A DNA stretch of 64,000 bases, taken from NCBI GenBank assembly GCA_947649645.1, contig CANSSP010000004.1, positions 1 to 64,000 of the forward strand. The letters run 5' to 3'. This document shows positions 41,891 to 49,961 of the stretch, in pieces. The position numbers and the translations under genes were made by a program. Below the pieces are notes generated by a model that was not told the DNA's origin, did no database searches, and saw nothing but the letters and a program-made list of their open reading frames with translations. Each line of letters begins with the position of its first letter. The first letter of the stretch is position 1. The DNA is from an uncultured Roseburia sp. Lineage in GTDB: Bacteria; Bacillota; Clostridia; Lachnospirales; Lachnospiraceae.

Positions 41891-42787
41891 ATGAATCAGA
41901 ATCTGTCGTCATACCGCATTTTTTACACCGTCGCCAACACCGGAAATATTTCAAAAGCCGCAAAGGAACTATATATCAGCCAGCCGGCCATCAGCAAATC
42001 GATTCAGAAGCTGGAAGAAAATGTGGGATGCCGCCTGTTTACCAGAAGCTCAAGAGGCGTCCTTCTGACGGAAGAAGGACAGCTTCTCTATGACCACGTG
42101 CGCGCCGCCTTTGAAACCCTCTCCATCGGGGAGGAAAAATTAAAGCGCTCTATAGAACTGGGCATCGGCCACCTGAAGCTTGGCGTCAGTTCGACTCTGT
42201 GCAAATATCTTCTGCTGCCCTACCTCAAAGAATTTATCCGGCGAAACCCACACATTTCCATTTCCATCACCTGCCAGTCGACAAACGAAACCTTAAAACT
42301 CCTTGAAGACGACAAGATCGACATCGGCCTGGTCGGAAAACCGGATTCCCCGAAACAGATTCAGTTCGACTTTCTCGAAGAAATTGAAGACATCTTCGTG
42401 GCCACAAAGGACTATCTGCGCAATCTCTGCGCCCGCAGTGTACCGAAAAGCGCCATTCTGTCCTCCGCCACGCTGATGCTGCTCGACAAAAACAATATGA
42501 CGCGCCGCTTTATCGACGATTATCTGCAGGAAAATGAAATTGAAATCAGAGACACCATCAGTATCTCCGATATGGATCTGCTGATCGATTTTGCCCGGAT
42601 CGGCGTCGGCGTTGCCTGCGTCATCCGGAATTTTGTGCGCGCAGACCTCTCAGCCGGCACACTCATTGAAATTCCGCTAAAGACCCCCATTCCCACGAGG
42701 GAAGTCGGCTTCGTCTATAAGACCGGAACCCGGCCTTCAAAATCGCTGGAGGCTTTTATCCGGTTTTACCGGGAATCAAAGCCTTAA
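41891..42787 (+). CDS. LysR-family transcriptional regulator
   Basis: 298 residues. The N-terminal helix-turn-helix ('YRIFYTVANTGNISKAAKELYISQPAISKSIQKLEENVGCRLFTRSSRGVLLTEEG') is typical LysR. The effector domain follows ('LKLGVSSTLCKYLLLPYLKEFIRRNPHISISIT'). The start at 41891 is preferred because GAGGA lies 8 nt before; the frame extends upstream through the promoter. Divergent orientation to leuCD suggests it responds to a leucine-pathway intermediate. This is inference from position and the inverted repeat. Confidence 0.92.
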   Translation: MNQNLSSYRIFYTVANTGNISKAAKELYISQPAISKSIQKLEENVGCRLFTRSSRGVLLTEEGQLLYDHVRAAFETLSIGEEKLKRSIELGIGHLKLGVSSTLCKYLLLPYLKEFIRRNPHISISITCQSTNETLKLLEDDKIDIGLVGKPDSPKQIQFDFLEEIEDIFVATKDYLRNLCARSVPKSAILSSATLMLLDKNNMTRRFIDDYLQENEIEIRDTISISDMDLLIDFARIGVGVACVIRNFVRADLSAGTLIEIPLKTPIPTREVGFVYKTGTRPSKSLEAFIRFYRESKP

Positions 42788-42800
42788 ATCCTCCGGAAAG

Positions 42801-42853
42801 AAAAAGCATGGCCGGGCCGGACGCATCAAAGTCCGGCAAAGCCATGCCCTTTC
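42801..42853. terminator. Bidirectional terminator between convergent genes
   Basis: Nested stems GCATGGC / GCCATGC and GCCGGAC / GTCCGGC, flanked by AAAAA on the left and CCTTTCTC on the right. Confidence 0.75.
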
Positions 42854-42873
42854 TCATCATCACAGACAAAACC

Positions 42874-43101
42874 TCACCTCACCACAAAGTCTCTGATCTC
42901 TTCCATCACAGGCTCCGACTCGTCGTAGATAGACAACGTCAGCGGAGACGATAAATCCATTGTACAGATTCCTAAAATCGACTTTCCGTCCACTGTGTAA
43001 TTTCCTTTGGCCAGATCAAAGGAACCGCCGTAACGACTTAAAATATTACAGAGCTTCTCCGCCTTTTCGGGTGCATTGATCAATACCTGTACCTGCTTCA
43101 T
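42874..43101 (-). CDS. HPr-like protein lacking the active-site histidine
   Basis: 75 residues. The HPr pattern is recognisable from 'VDGKSILGICTMDLSSPLTLSIYD' (Ser46 region retained). The position of the phospho-accepting His15 reads 'NAPEKAEKLCNILSRY', so no histidine is present. It therefore cannot be an ordinary PTS phosphocarrier. By analogy with Crh of Bacillus, it may act through the serine site in carbon control; this is inference. The start at 43101 has AGGAGG with 9-nt spacing; a longer frame would start inside the ribosome site. Confidence 0.7.
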   Translation of the reverse strand: MKQVQVLINAPEKAEKLCNILSRYGGSFDLAKGNYTVDGKSILGICTMDLSSPLTLSIYDESEPVMEEIRDFVVR

Positions 43102-43224
43102 ACGTTTCGACCTCCTTTTCCTTTTCATAAATATAGTATTCCACAGTTACGGTGCGGGTAATCGCGTCCGAAAGATATTTTACCGCAGCATCCGCGGGAT
43201 ATGTATAAATGATTTCAGAACACA

Positions 43225-43330
43225 TATACTATACCTGTGAGAAAATCAGCGTGCCGCACGAAACGGAACATTGCGGGCAACAGTCAGACCGCACGAAAGC
43301 CTGAAAGCGAAAGGAATGTGCTGATTTTTT
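43225..43330 (+). ncRNA. Structured RNA or attenuator candidate upstream of the DUF6512-like gene
   Basis: The gap 43102-43434 holds a -10-like TATACT (43225-43230). About 7 nt later comes a segment closed by AAATCAGC (43243-43250) and GCTGATTT (43320-43327), then TTT. Inside, CCGCA / TGCGG pair, and the motif CCGCACGAAA occurs twice. It may be a small RNA or a riboswitch-like attenuator. It matches no riboswitch consensus that I can recall. Confidence 0.4.
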
Positions 43331-43434
43331 ACACGCAGATTTGTGTCGGAGCGTCACAAACTTGTCTGATGGGGGACGCAGAATTGAGCTCTGCACCGCC
43401 CCGCCGCGTAAACGCTCCGGAATGGAGGATTGCC

Positions 43435-43944
43435 ATGACCCGGCTTCGACGCTTTACAATTACCGGAATCCTGTTCGTTCTGACAACAGGATCGCTCGCT
43501 CATTTTTTTTATGAATGGTCGGGAAATCAATTTGTAATCGGCCTTTTTTCTCCTGTCAGCGAATCCGTGTGGGAACATATGAAATTAGTATTTTTTCCCA
43601 TGCTGCTCTATTCGTCTGTCATGTATTTTTCACTAAAAAAAGAATATCCCTGCATCACATCCGCTCTCTCTTTCGGAATCATTCTGGGGACATTCCTCGT
43701 TCCATTTTTCTTTTATTCTTATACGCTCCTGACCGGCCACGATATTTTTCTTCTCGACATCGCTGCTTTTGCGCTCAGCATTCTGATCGCTTTTTTCTCT
43801 GTATACAGACTGGCCCTCTCCTGTATGGCAGCGCCTTTTCGTTTTCCGTTGTCTGTCATTGTCTGCGTCATTTTCCTGTGCTTCCTGCTGTTTACCTGTT
43901 ATCCGCCCGACTATCACCTGTTTGCCGATCCCGCTGCCTCCTAA
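43435..43944 (+). CDS. Membrane protein (DUF6512-like)
   Basis: 169 residues with about five hydrophobic segments. The pattern 'GSLAHFFYEWSGNQFVIGLFSPVSESVWEHMKLVFFPMLLYS' (His and Trp-rich, between helices 1 and 2) is one I associate from memory with DUF6512-type proteins of Firmicutes. The function is unknown. The start at 43435 has GGAGG with 6-nt spacing. It is preceded by the structured leader candidate and converges on an ABC ATPase gene. Confidence 0.75.
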   Translation: MTRLRRFTITGILFVLTTGSLAHFFYEWSGNQFVIGLFSPVSESVWEHMKLVFFPMLLYSSVMYFSLKKEYPCITSALSFGIILGTFLVPFFFYSYTLLTGHDIFLLDIAAFALSILIAFFSVYRLALSCMAAPFRFPLSVIVCVIFLCFLLFTCYPPDYHLFADPAAS

Positions 43945-44006
43945 AACAATTTCCGTCACACTTCCCCGGCGCCATTTCAGATCAATCTGTTTTCCCACAT
44001 AGCGCC

Positions 44007-44783
44007 TCAGACGATCCGGTCAGGTCCCGCGGCAAAATAATACGCCGTCCCATCCTCATCCAGAAAACGCCGCACCTCCACACCAAAAACCTCGCGCAGC
44101 ACACCGCCCGCATACACTTCCTCGGGCGTTCCTTCCATCACAATCCGCCCTTCCCGCATTACCAGAACCCGGTCGGAAATGCGAAGTGCGCTGTTCATGT
44201 CGTGAAGCACGGCCGCCACAGTCTTTCCCCTTTCCTTCAGCTTCTGCATCAGCGCGGAAAGCTCCGCCTGATAACGTACATCCAGATAAGTCGCCGGCTC
44301 GTCCAGAAGAAGCAGATCCGTGTCCCCGGCAAGCGCCATCGCCAGATATACCTTCTGCCGCTCCCCGCCGGAAAGCGCCTCCATCTGTGCATCCTTAAGA
44401 TCCCAGATGCCAATCTCCTCCATCACGCTGCGGCAGACCGCATAATCCTGCTTTCTGTAATGTCTGGGATACGACAGATAGGGAAACCTGCCGTGCAGCA
44501 CCAGCCTTCCCGCCGTGATGGAACCTGCCGGACGAATCTGCGGCAGGTAGGAAACCCGCTGTGCAAACGCGCGGCTTCCCACTTCTTTTACCGGCCGGCC
44601 GTCAAGGCAGATCGTTCCCGAAAACACACTGCAGAATCCCATCACAGCTTTCATCAGCGTACTCTTCCCGCTCCCGTTCGGCCCGATCACCGAAATGATC
44701 TGCGCCCCGGAAAACGCCGCGTCGATATCCCTTATCACCGGCTTTCTCCCATAACCGGCGCTTAAGCCTTCTATTTTAAGCAT
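44007..44783 (-). CDS. FecE/BtuD-type ABC transporter ATP-binding protein
   Basis: 258 residues. Walker A is 'VIGPNGSGKSTLMKAV', the signature motif 'ALSGGERQKVYLAMALAGD', and Walker B 'DLLLLDEPATYLD', with the H-loop in 'AAVLHDMNSAL'. This pattern is that of iron-siderophore, heme and cobalamin importers. The start overlaps the permease gene by 8 bp. Last gene of a three-gene importer operon. Confidence 0.93.
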   Translation of the reverse strand: MLKIEGLSAGYGRKPVIRDIDAAFSGAQIISVIGPNGSGKSTLMKAVMGFCSVFSGTICLDGRPVKEVGSRAFAQRVSYLPQIRPAGSITAGRLVLHGRFPYLSYPRHYRKQDYAVCRSVMEEIGIWDLKDAQMEALSGGERQKVYLAMALAGDTDLLLLDEPATYLDVRYQAELSALMQKLKERGKTVAAVLHDMNSALRISDRVLVMREGRIVMEGTPEEVYAGGVLREVFGVEVRRFLDEDGTAYYFAAGPDRIV

Positions 44784-45768
44784 TCCATTTCCTCCGAATC
44801 AGCAGCCAGAAAAAGAACGGCGCTCCCACAAACGATAAAATAATTCCGACGGGAATCTCATACGGCGCAAAAACAGTCCGCCCGAGAAAATCACAGAACA
44901 TCAGAAAGAAAGCCCCCAGCATTCCGGAAGCCGGCAGAAAATAACGGCATTCCCCGCCGACGAGCAGACGCGCAATATGCGGGACAAGGAGCCCTACAAA
45001 TCCGATCAGGCCGGCAAAACTGACGGAAGCTCCGGCGAGCACCGCCGCGAGCGCCAGAAAAAGAAAACGATAAAACGGAACTGACAGCCCCAGTGACTTC
45101 GCCGTCTCTTCCCCCTGCGCAAAAACTTCAAGCTCGTTGCAGAACAAAACCGTTAAAACGGCAGCCGCAAAAACAGCGATGGCGGCCGCCTTAAGGACGG
45201 GTACGCTGATCCCGCCAAGCCCGCCGATCTTAAAGGCATTGCTGGCGACCAGAGACTCCTCACTAAACGTAAAAACAGCATCCGACGCACCGTTTAAAAT
45301 ACTGTTGACCGCCACGCCCGAAAGCACAAGCGTTATTTTGGAAGCTCCTGTCTTTTTCCCAAACAGATAGACAAAAAGTACCGTCAGAAAGGCGCCGGCA
45401 AACGCGGCGAAGGGATACCAGGCATACGCCCTCGGAAACAGCGCCGAGATGAGCACGACCGCAAACCCGGCTCCCGCATTGACGCCGATTATATTCGGAC
45501 CCGCCAGCGGATTGTCCAGAATCATCTGAATCACGGCTCCCGAAAGGGCAAGTCCCGTTCCCGCCACAAACGCTCCCGCCACCCGCGGCAGACGCACATA
45601 CAGGAGAATACGCCCCTGCACGCCGGGCTCATCCCCTAAGAGCAGAGCCAGAATCTCACCCGGTCCGATCTGCACTGCGCCGAAAAGAATGCCGATCACC
45701 GCCATCCCCGCCATGGCAAAAAAGAACATCAGAAGACGAATCCGGATTTTTCTGTTACTCCGCTCCAT
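44776..45768 (-). CDS. FecCD/BtuC-type ABC transporter permease
   Basis: 330 residues with about nine to ten membrane segments. Family motifs are 'RLPRVAGAFVAGTGLALSGAVIQMILDNPLAGPNIIGVNAGAGF' and 'GLIGFVGLLVPHIARLLVG'. It forms the channel of an importer for siderophore, heme or cobalamin. The start at 45768 lies 14 bp inside the end of the binding-protein gene, which points to coupling; the frame is open further upstream. Confidence 0.92.
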   Translation of the reverse strand: MERSNRKIRIRLLMFFFAMAGMAVIGILFGAVQIGPGEILALLLGDEPGVQGRILLYVRLPRVAGAFVAGTGLALSGAVIQMILDNPLAGPNIIGVNAGAGFAVVLISALFPRAYAWYPFAAFAGAFLTVLFVYLFGKKTGASKITLVLSGVAVNSILNGASDAVFTFSEESLVASNAFKIGGLGGISVPVLKAAAIAVFAAAVLTVLFCNELEVFAQGEETAKSLGLSVPFYRFLFLALAAVLAGASVSFAGLIGFVGLLVPHIARLLVGGECRYFLPASGMLGAFFLMFCDFLGRTVFAPYEIPVGIILSFVGAPFFFWLLIRRKWNA

Positions 45769-46822
45769 AGATATCGTCCGCCAGAATGCGATAACTTTCT
45801 TCCCATCTGCTGTTTGGCTTGTTGTGAAACAGCTCTTTTGGAAGCACATAGTAATGATTTTTCTCCACCGCTGAAAGTCCCTGCCAGGCCGGATTTGCCA
45901 GAAGCTGCTCTTCCACCATGGCGAGCGCCGCTTCCTCCGACTCCCCCATCGTCGTCACGAAAATAAAATCCGGATCCGCGGCGATAATCGCTTCCATGCT
46001 CAGATCCTCCAGAAGAGAATCGTCACTGTCGGCGATATTGACACAGCCTAAGTCTTTTAACATCCGCCCGGTCATACTGTCGCTCCCCTTCGCGCGCACG
46101 CCTGTGGAAAATGCGCGCAGAAACAGGACCGTCGGGCTTTTCCCGTCTTCCCCGGCGCTCCACCCTTCTGTTGAGGCCTCTTTGGCCGCCGCGGCCCGCG
46201 CCGTCTGCTTTGCAATGCCCTCTTCGACCGCAACGACATTTTCCTCGTACAGATCGTCCCTCCCTGTAATGGAAGTTAAGATTTTCATCATCTCTTTATA
46301 ATCCTCAAAATGCTCCACCTGAAAATACGCCGTCGTAATCCCCGCAGACTCCAGCGTGTCTTTCAGCCTGGCATGTCCCTCAATCGCCGCCGATAAAATG
46401 ACAAAGTCCACATCCGCCGCAATCATCTCTTCCACCCCCGGCGCCTTCACGGATCCCAGATTTACCAGTCCTTTCGGAAACGAAGAAGAGGCCAGAAGAC
46501 TTCCCGCGTCCTCCGTCACCGCCACAAGCGGCCCGCCCGCCAGAAGCCACGCATCCGCATAGCTCTCCGAGAGCGCCGCCGTATTTTCAAAATGTTCCAC
46601 TGTCACGGAATTACCCAGCGCGTCCGTAAACGTGAATACTGCAGGTGCCTTTATCCCGGCTTCCGTTCCCTCTTCTGTCCCTGTAACGACTGCCCTGTCC
46701 TTTGTCTGTGAAACGGTTTCGTTTTCCTGCACTTTATCTTCTGTCGTATCTTTCCGGCCGCATCCGGCGGCACTTAGCATACCGGCCAGACAAAACAGTA
46801 CGCACAACACCCATTTTTTCAT
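45755..46822 (-). CDS. Iron/heme/cobalamin-type ABC transporter binding lipoprotein
   Basis: 355 residues. A lipoprotein signal peptide ends 'GMLSAAGCGRK' (Cys about residue 21), followed by a Thr/Glu-rich linker. The class III binding fold shows 'FTDALGNSVTV', 'VDFVILSAAIEGHARLKDTLESAGIT' and 'IIAADPDFIFVTTMG'. The substrate cannot be read: no Fur box and no cobalamin riboswitch is seen upstream. It is the first gene of the operon. The 120-bp leader to the next terminator shows no strong promoter. Confidence 0.9.
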   Translation of the reverse strand: MKKWVLCVLFCLAGMLSAAGCGRKDTTEDKVQENETVSQTKDRAVVTGTEEGTEAGIKAPAVFTFTDALGNSVTVEHFENTAALSESYADAWLLAGGPLVAVTEDAGSLLASSSFPKGLVNLGSVKAPGVEEMIAADVDFVILSAAIEGHARLKDTLESAGITTAYFQVEHFEDYKEMMKILTSITGRDDLYEENVVAVEEGIAKQTARAAAAKEASTEGWSAGEDGKSPTVLFLRAFSTGVRAKGSDSMTGRMLKDLGCVNIADSDDSLLEDLSMEAIIAADPDFIFVTTMGESEEAALAMVEEQLLANPAWQGLSAVEKNHYYVLPKELFHNKPNSRWEESYRILADDIYGAE

Positions 46823-46941
46823 AAATAATATTCCCTCTCCTCTCTTTTTCCTGTTATTCTATCACTCTCTCCTGCGATACGCCAGAAAAAAATTTAAATA
46901 CATCGGGCATGATGTCACAGAATCTGACGGAACAGCGTAAT

Positions 46942-46983
46942 AAAAGAATACCCTGGCTGTCAGACAGCCAGAGTATTCTTTTA
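46942..46983. terminator. Bidirectional terminator before the amidase-deacetylase gene end
   Basis: A near-perfect stem, AAAAGAATAC-CTGGCTGTC / GACAGCCAG-GTATTCTTTT, 35 bp downstream of the minus-strand amidase-deacetylase gene. Confidence 0.85.
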
Positions 46984-47017
46984 CCTTGATCAGACAAGTA
47001 CTCCTTCTTCTCTATCC

Positions 47018-48583
47018 CTATGCAATCAGCGCAAACTCATACCCTTTCTCCCTCACCTGGTCAATAAAGCGCCCCAGCACCGCCGTGTTTGTCTTCGACT
47101 CCGCGTGCAGGAGATAGACCGCGCCCGGGTGAAGTTTTTCAATCATCTTATTCAGACTCTCTTCCTCGTCGGGCTGATTTTCCACATCATAATCCAGATA
47201 AGCAAAACTCCAGAACACGCTCTTGTAATTACAGTTATTTACAATGGCAAGAGACTGCTCGCTGAACTTTCCCGCCGGATAGCGGAAAAGATGCATCTCA
47301 TAGCCAAAATTCTCTTTCATATAAGCATGATTTTCAAGTACTTCTTTCTGCTGCTCCTCCATCGAGAGGGACGGCAGTCCTGCCGACGGATGCGTCACGC
47401 TGTGGTTTCCGACGGTGTGGCCCTCCGCAATCATGCGCTTTACCAGATCAGGCTCCTGCTTCGCATACGGCTCCGTCACAAAAAAAACAGCTTTCACATT
47501 TTTCTCCTTAAGCGTATCAAGTATGGAAGGCGTACACCCATACTCATACCCTTCATCGAGCGTGAGATAGATCGTCTGGCTCTCCTCACCGATAAAAAGT
47601 GCGTTTTTGTCCCCATACTGCTGCTGTGCGGTCAGCGCGCCTGTGGGACGGTTCTTCTCGTCGACATTGCTTCCCTGTCCCCAGTCCATACTCTGGCTGC
47701 CAAGCGTCTCCACTCCGGAAATTTTCGGGTACTGGGGCGCGGCCGCGGATCCACCCGCTCCGCCGCTCTCCGTACTCTCCGGAGATATCTGTTCGCTGCC
47801 GGGTGCAGGCGCCTCTTTCCCGCCGTCCGCCCCCGTCTGCCCGGATGCCTCTTTTTTGCAGGAAGCCAGAATCGCATCGCCGATGGCCGCCGCATAGGCT
47901 TCCAGTTTTTCGTCAAATAACTGATTATCCCCCGCATTATTGATAAATCCAAGCTCTATCAGGCAGGACGGCATGTCCGTATGGCTGTTCACATAATAAT
48001 CCTTGTTTTCACTCTTCTGAGTTCCTTTTTTTACGCCGCGGTCTCTCGACACCCCGACGTCAGCCAGACCGTTTCTGATATTGGTCGCAAGCGTTACGGT
48101 TTCTTCCGGAGCCTTGCCCTCAATCCAGACTTCCAGGCCGTTTCCGTCTCCCTCGTTCCGGTGCAGGGAAACAAAAATATCCGCCTTGCTCCTGTTTGCA
48201 ATCTCACAGCGCGCCTCAAGGCTGAAAAACGTATCGTCGTCGCGCGTCATCACCACCCTGGCATCCTTCTGCTTCAGATACGCCGCAACCGCCTGCGCCG
48301 CTTTCAGATTGTCGGCCTTCTCGGTCCTGCTGCCGTTCACCGAGCCGTCGTCCCTGCCCCCGTGCCCGGCGTCCAGGCAGATTAACGGCCCGCTTTCCGT
48401 CTGCGCCTGCGAATCACTGATAATACTGCCCACAATCTTTTCGACTTCTTCACTCTCGGACGAACGGTTTATGGCCCAGCCCAGCCCCTGAAACGCTGCA
48501 ATCACCACAAGAAGCTCCAGAGAACAATATGCAATGCTGATCAAATTTCTAAGATATTTCTTTTTCCGTCTTTCTCTGTCCAA
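47018..48583 (-). CDS. CwlD-like amidase fused to PdaA-like muramic acid deacetylase
   Basis: 521 residues. One N-terminal membrane helix ('ISIAYCSLELLVVIAAFQGLGWAI') is followed by an Amidase_3 domain (about 65-245). Its zinc ligands lie in 'LDAGHGGRDDGS', 'TEKADNL' and 'SLHRNEG', and the catalytic Glu in 'CLIELGF'. After a Gly/Ser/Pro linker comes a NodB deacetylase domain (about 330-520), close to PdaA: 'YLTLDEGYEYG', 'HTVGNHSVTHPS', 'RYPAGKFSE', 'HPGAVYLLHAESK'. CwlD and PdaA act in sequence to make muramic-delta-lactam in spore cortex, so one polypeptide may do both steps. The start is TTG at 48583. Confidence 0.88.
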   Translation of the reverse strand: MDRERRKKKYLRNLISIAYCSLELLVVIAAFQGLGWAINRSSESEEVEKIVGSIISDSQAQTESGPLICLDAGHGGRDDGSVNGSRTEKADNLKAAQAVAAYLKQKDARVVMTRDDDTFFSLEARCEIANRSKADIFVSLHRNEGDGNGLEVWIEGKAPEETVTLATNIRNGLADVGVSRDRGVKKGTQKSENKDYYVNSHTDMPSCLIELGFINNAGDNQLFDEKLEAYAAAIGDAILASCKKEASGQTGADGGKEAPAPGSEQISPESTESGGAGGSAAAPQYPKISGVETLGSQSMDWGQGSNVDEKNRPTGALTAQQQYGDKNALFIGEESQTIYLTLDEGYEYGCTPSILDTLKEKNVKAVFFVTEPYAKQEPDLVKRMIAEGHTVGNHSVTHPSAGLPSLSMEEQQKEVLENHAYMKENFGYEMHLFRYPAGKFSEQSLAIVNNCNYKSVFWSFAYLDYDVENQPDEEESLNKMIEKLHPGAVYLLHAESKTNTAVLGRFIDQVREKGYEFALIA

Positions 48584-48624
48584 ATCGATTCACTCTCTGC
48601 CTTTTCCTGTTTTTTCCTACTATT

Positions 48625-48654
48625 ATTCTAGCCTGACTGCAGAAAAAATGCCAA
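48625..48654 (-). promoter_or_regulatory. Promoter of the amidase-deacetylase gene
   Basis: On the minus strand, TTGGCA (48649-48654) and TAGAAT (48625-48630) are 18 bp apart. This is a sigma-A-like promoter; no sporulation-sigma consensus was recognised. Confidence 0.5.
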
Positions 48655-48695
48655 TGAATTATTTCTTAAGATATTATGACGATACCATGAATGGC

Positions 48696-49955
48696 TTATA
48701 AAAGAAATTGCGCCAGCGCATAATTGCTCAGATCCTGTCCTTTTTCCGAAAGGTATACCCGGCCCGCCCGTTTCATCAGCAGTTCTTCCTCCTGAAGCTT
48801 TGTGAGAACCTCATAGTAGACCGCTTCGATCGGCACGCCGAATGCCCGTTCGAATTTCTGCCTCGATATCCCCTCGATCATTCTTAACCCCAGAAACATA
48901 AATTCCTCGATCTGTGCCTTGCGCGTGATGCGCTCCGCAGAGACATGCAGATTGGTCGCGGGAACCGCATCCAGGTACGTAAACTCTCCCTCTCCCCTGT
49001 CCTCTGTCACCTCGTTGTGAACAACGACTTCTTTTATTTTTTCCGTCCCGCCGATATAGGCATAGAGCTCCCTCGTGTTGCCATAGCGGATATTTTCCAT
49101 CAGAGATGCCGCCCCCAGCCCGAGTCCGAGATAATTGTCCCGTTCCCAGTACCCGATATTGTGTCTGCACTCATAACCGCGCCGCGCAAAATTGGATACT
49201 TCATAGTGAACATAACCGGCCTCTTTTAAAATCTGCTCGGTCACTTTTGTCATCCGGTACAGATCGTCCTCTGACGGCAGCGCCACCGGTTTCATGCCGG
49301 CATGCTGTTTGACGGCGTCAAACTTATAGAGATCATAAAAGGGCGTTCCCTTTTCGATCATCAGCGTGTACACGGAGATATGTTCCGCCCCCAGATCCGC
49401 AACCTGTCTCACGGAGCGGATACAGTCCTCTACGGTCTGGCGCGGCAGTGCATTCATCAGATCCACATTGATATTTTCAAATCCCCAGGCGCGCGCCGTC
49501 TCATACGTGCGCAGAAACTGATCAAAGGTATGGATGCGCCCGAGGTGCTTCAGCTGCACATCGTCAGTCGACTGCATGCCGATGCTTAAGCGGTTGATTC
49601 CTGCCTCGCGGTAAACGGCAAATTTGCGCTCTGTCAGCGTCCCCGGGTTGCACTCAATGGAAATCTCGGCATAGGGCGACACGACAAAACAGCGCCGCAC
49701 CGCTTTCATCACAGCCTCAATCGCCTCTTCCCTGAGCCAGGAAGGCGTGCCGCCGCCAATATAGACCGTGGTCACCGTATACTCAAAACAATGCGGTCCA
49801 TAATAAGCAATTTCCCGAAGCAGCGCGTCAACATAGGCACTGTGAACATCCTCGCCCGCGGGAAAAGACAAAAAATCGCAATATTGGCATTTCCTGACAC
49901 AGAACGGAATGTGAATATATAATTCCAGCTCTTTGTTTTTCATCGCCTGTCCCAT
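48696..49955 (-). CDS. hemW: HemW-like radical SAM protein (coproporphyrinogen oxidase family)
   Basis: 419 residues. 'IHIPFCVRKCQYCDFLSF' is the radical SAM CxxxCxxC motif extended as in HemW/HemN. 'VYIGGGTPSWL' and 'SIECNPGTLTERKF' follow, and the C-terminal winged-helix-like HemN_C domain ends the chain. HemW acts as a heme chaperone, whereas true HemN oxidises coproporphyrinogen; the position downstream of lepA is the standard hemW context. It starts 6 bp after lepA, either at 49955 or at an ATG 12 nt later. Possibly the last gene of the lepA unit. Confidence 0.9.
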   Translation of the reverse strand: MGQAMKNKELELYIHIPFCVRKCQYCDFLSFPAGEDVHSAYVDALLREIAYYGPHCFEYTVTTVYIGGGTPSWLREEAIEAVMKAVRRCFVVSPYAEISIECNPGTLTERKFAVYREAGINRLSIGMQSTDDVQLKHLGRIHTFDQFLRTYETARAWGFENINVDLMNALPRQTVEDCIRSVRQVADLGAEHISVYTLMIEKGTPFYDLYKFDAVKQHAGMKPVALPSEDDLYRMTKVTEQILKEAGYVHYEVSNFARRGYECRHNIGYWERDNYLGLGLGAASLMENIRYGNTRELYAYIGGTEKIKEVVVHNEVTEDRGEGEFTYLDAVPATNLHVSAERITRKAQIEEFMFLGLRMIEGISRQKFERAFGVPIEAVYYEVLTKLQEEELLMKRAGRVYLSEKGQDLSNYALAQFLL

Positions 49956-49961
49956 GTGCCT

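Noticed and set aside
43237..43330. Cobalamin or c-di-GMP riboswitch in front of the DUF6512-like gene
   Set aside because: The core sequences of these classes do not match; only loose similarity of a few bases.
46823..46941. Fur box or cobalamin riboswitch upstream of the FecB-type importer
   Set aside because: No GATAATGATTATC-like dyad and no B12-box were seen, so the substrate is left open.
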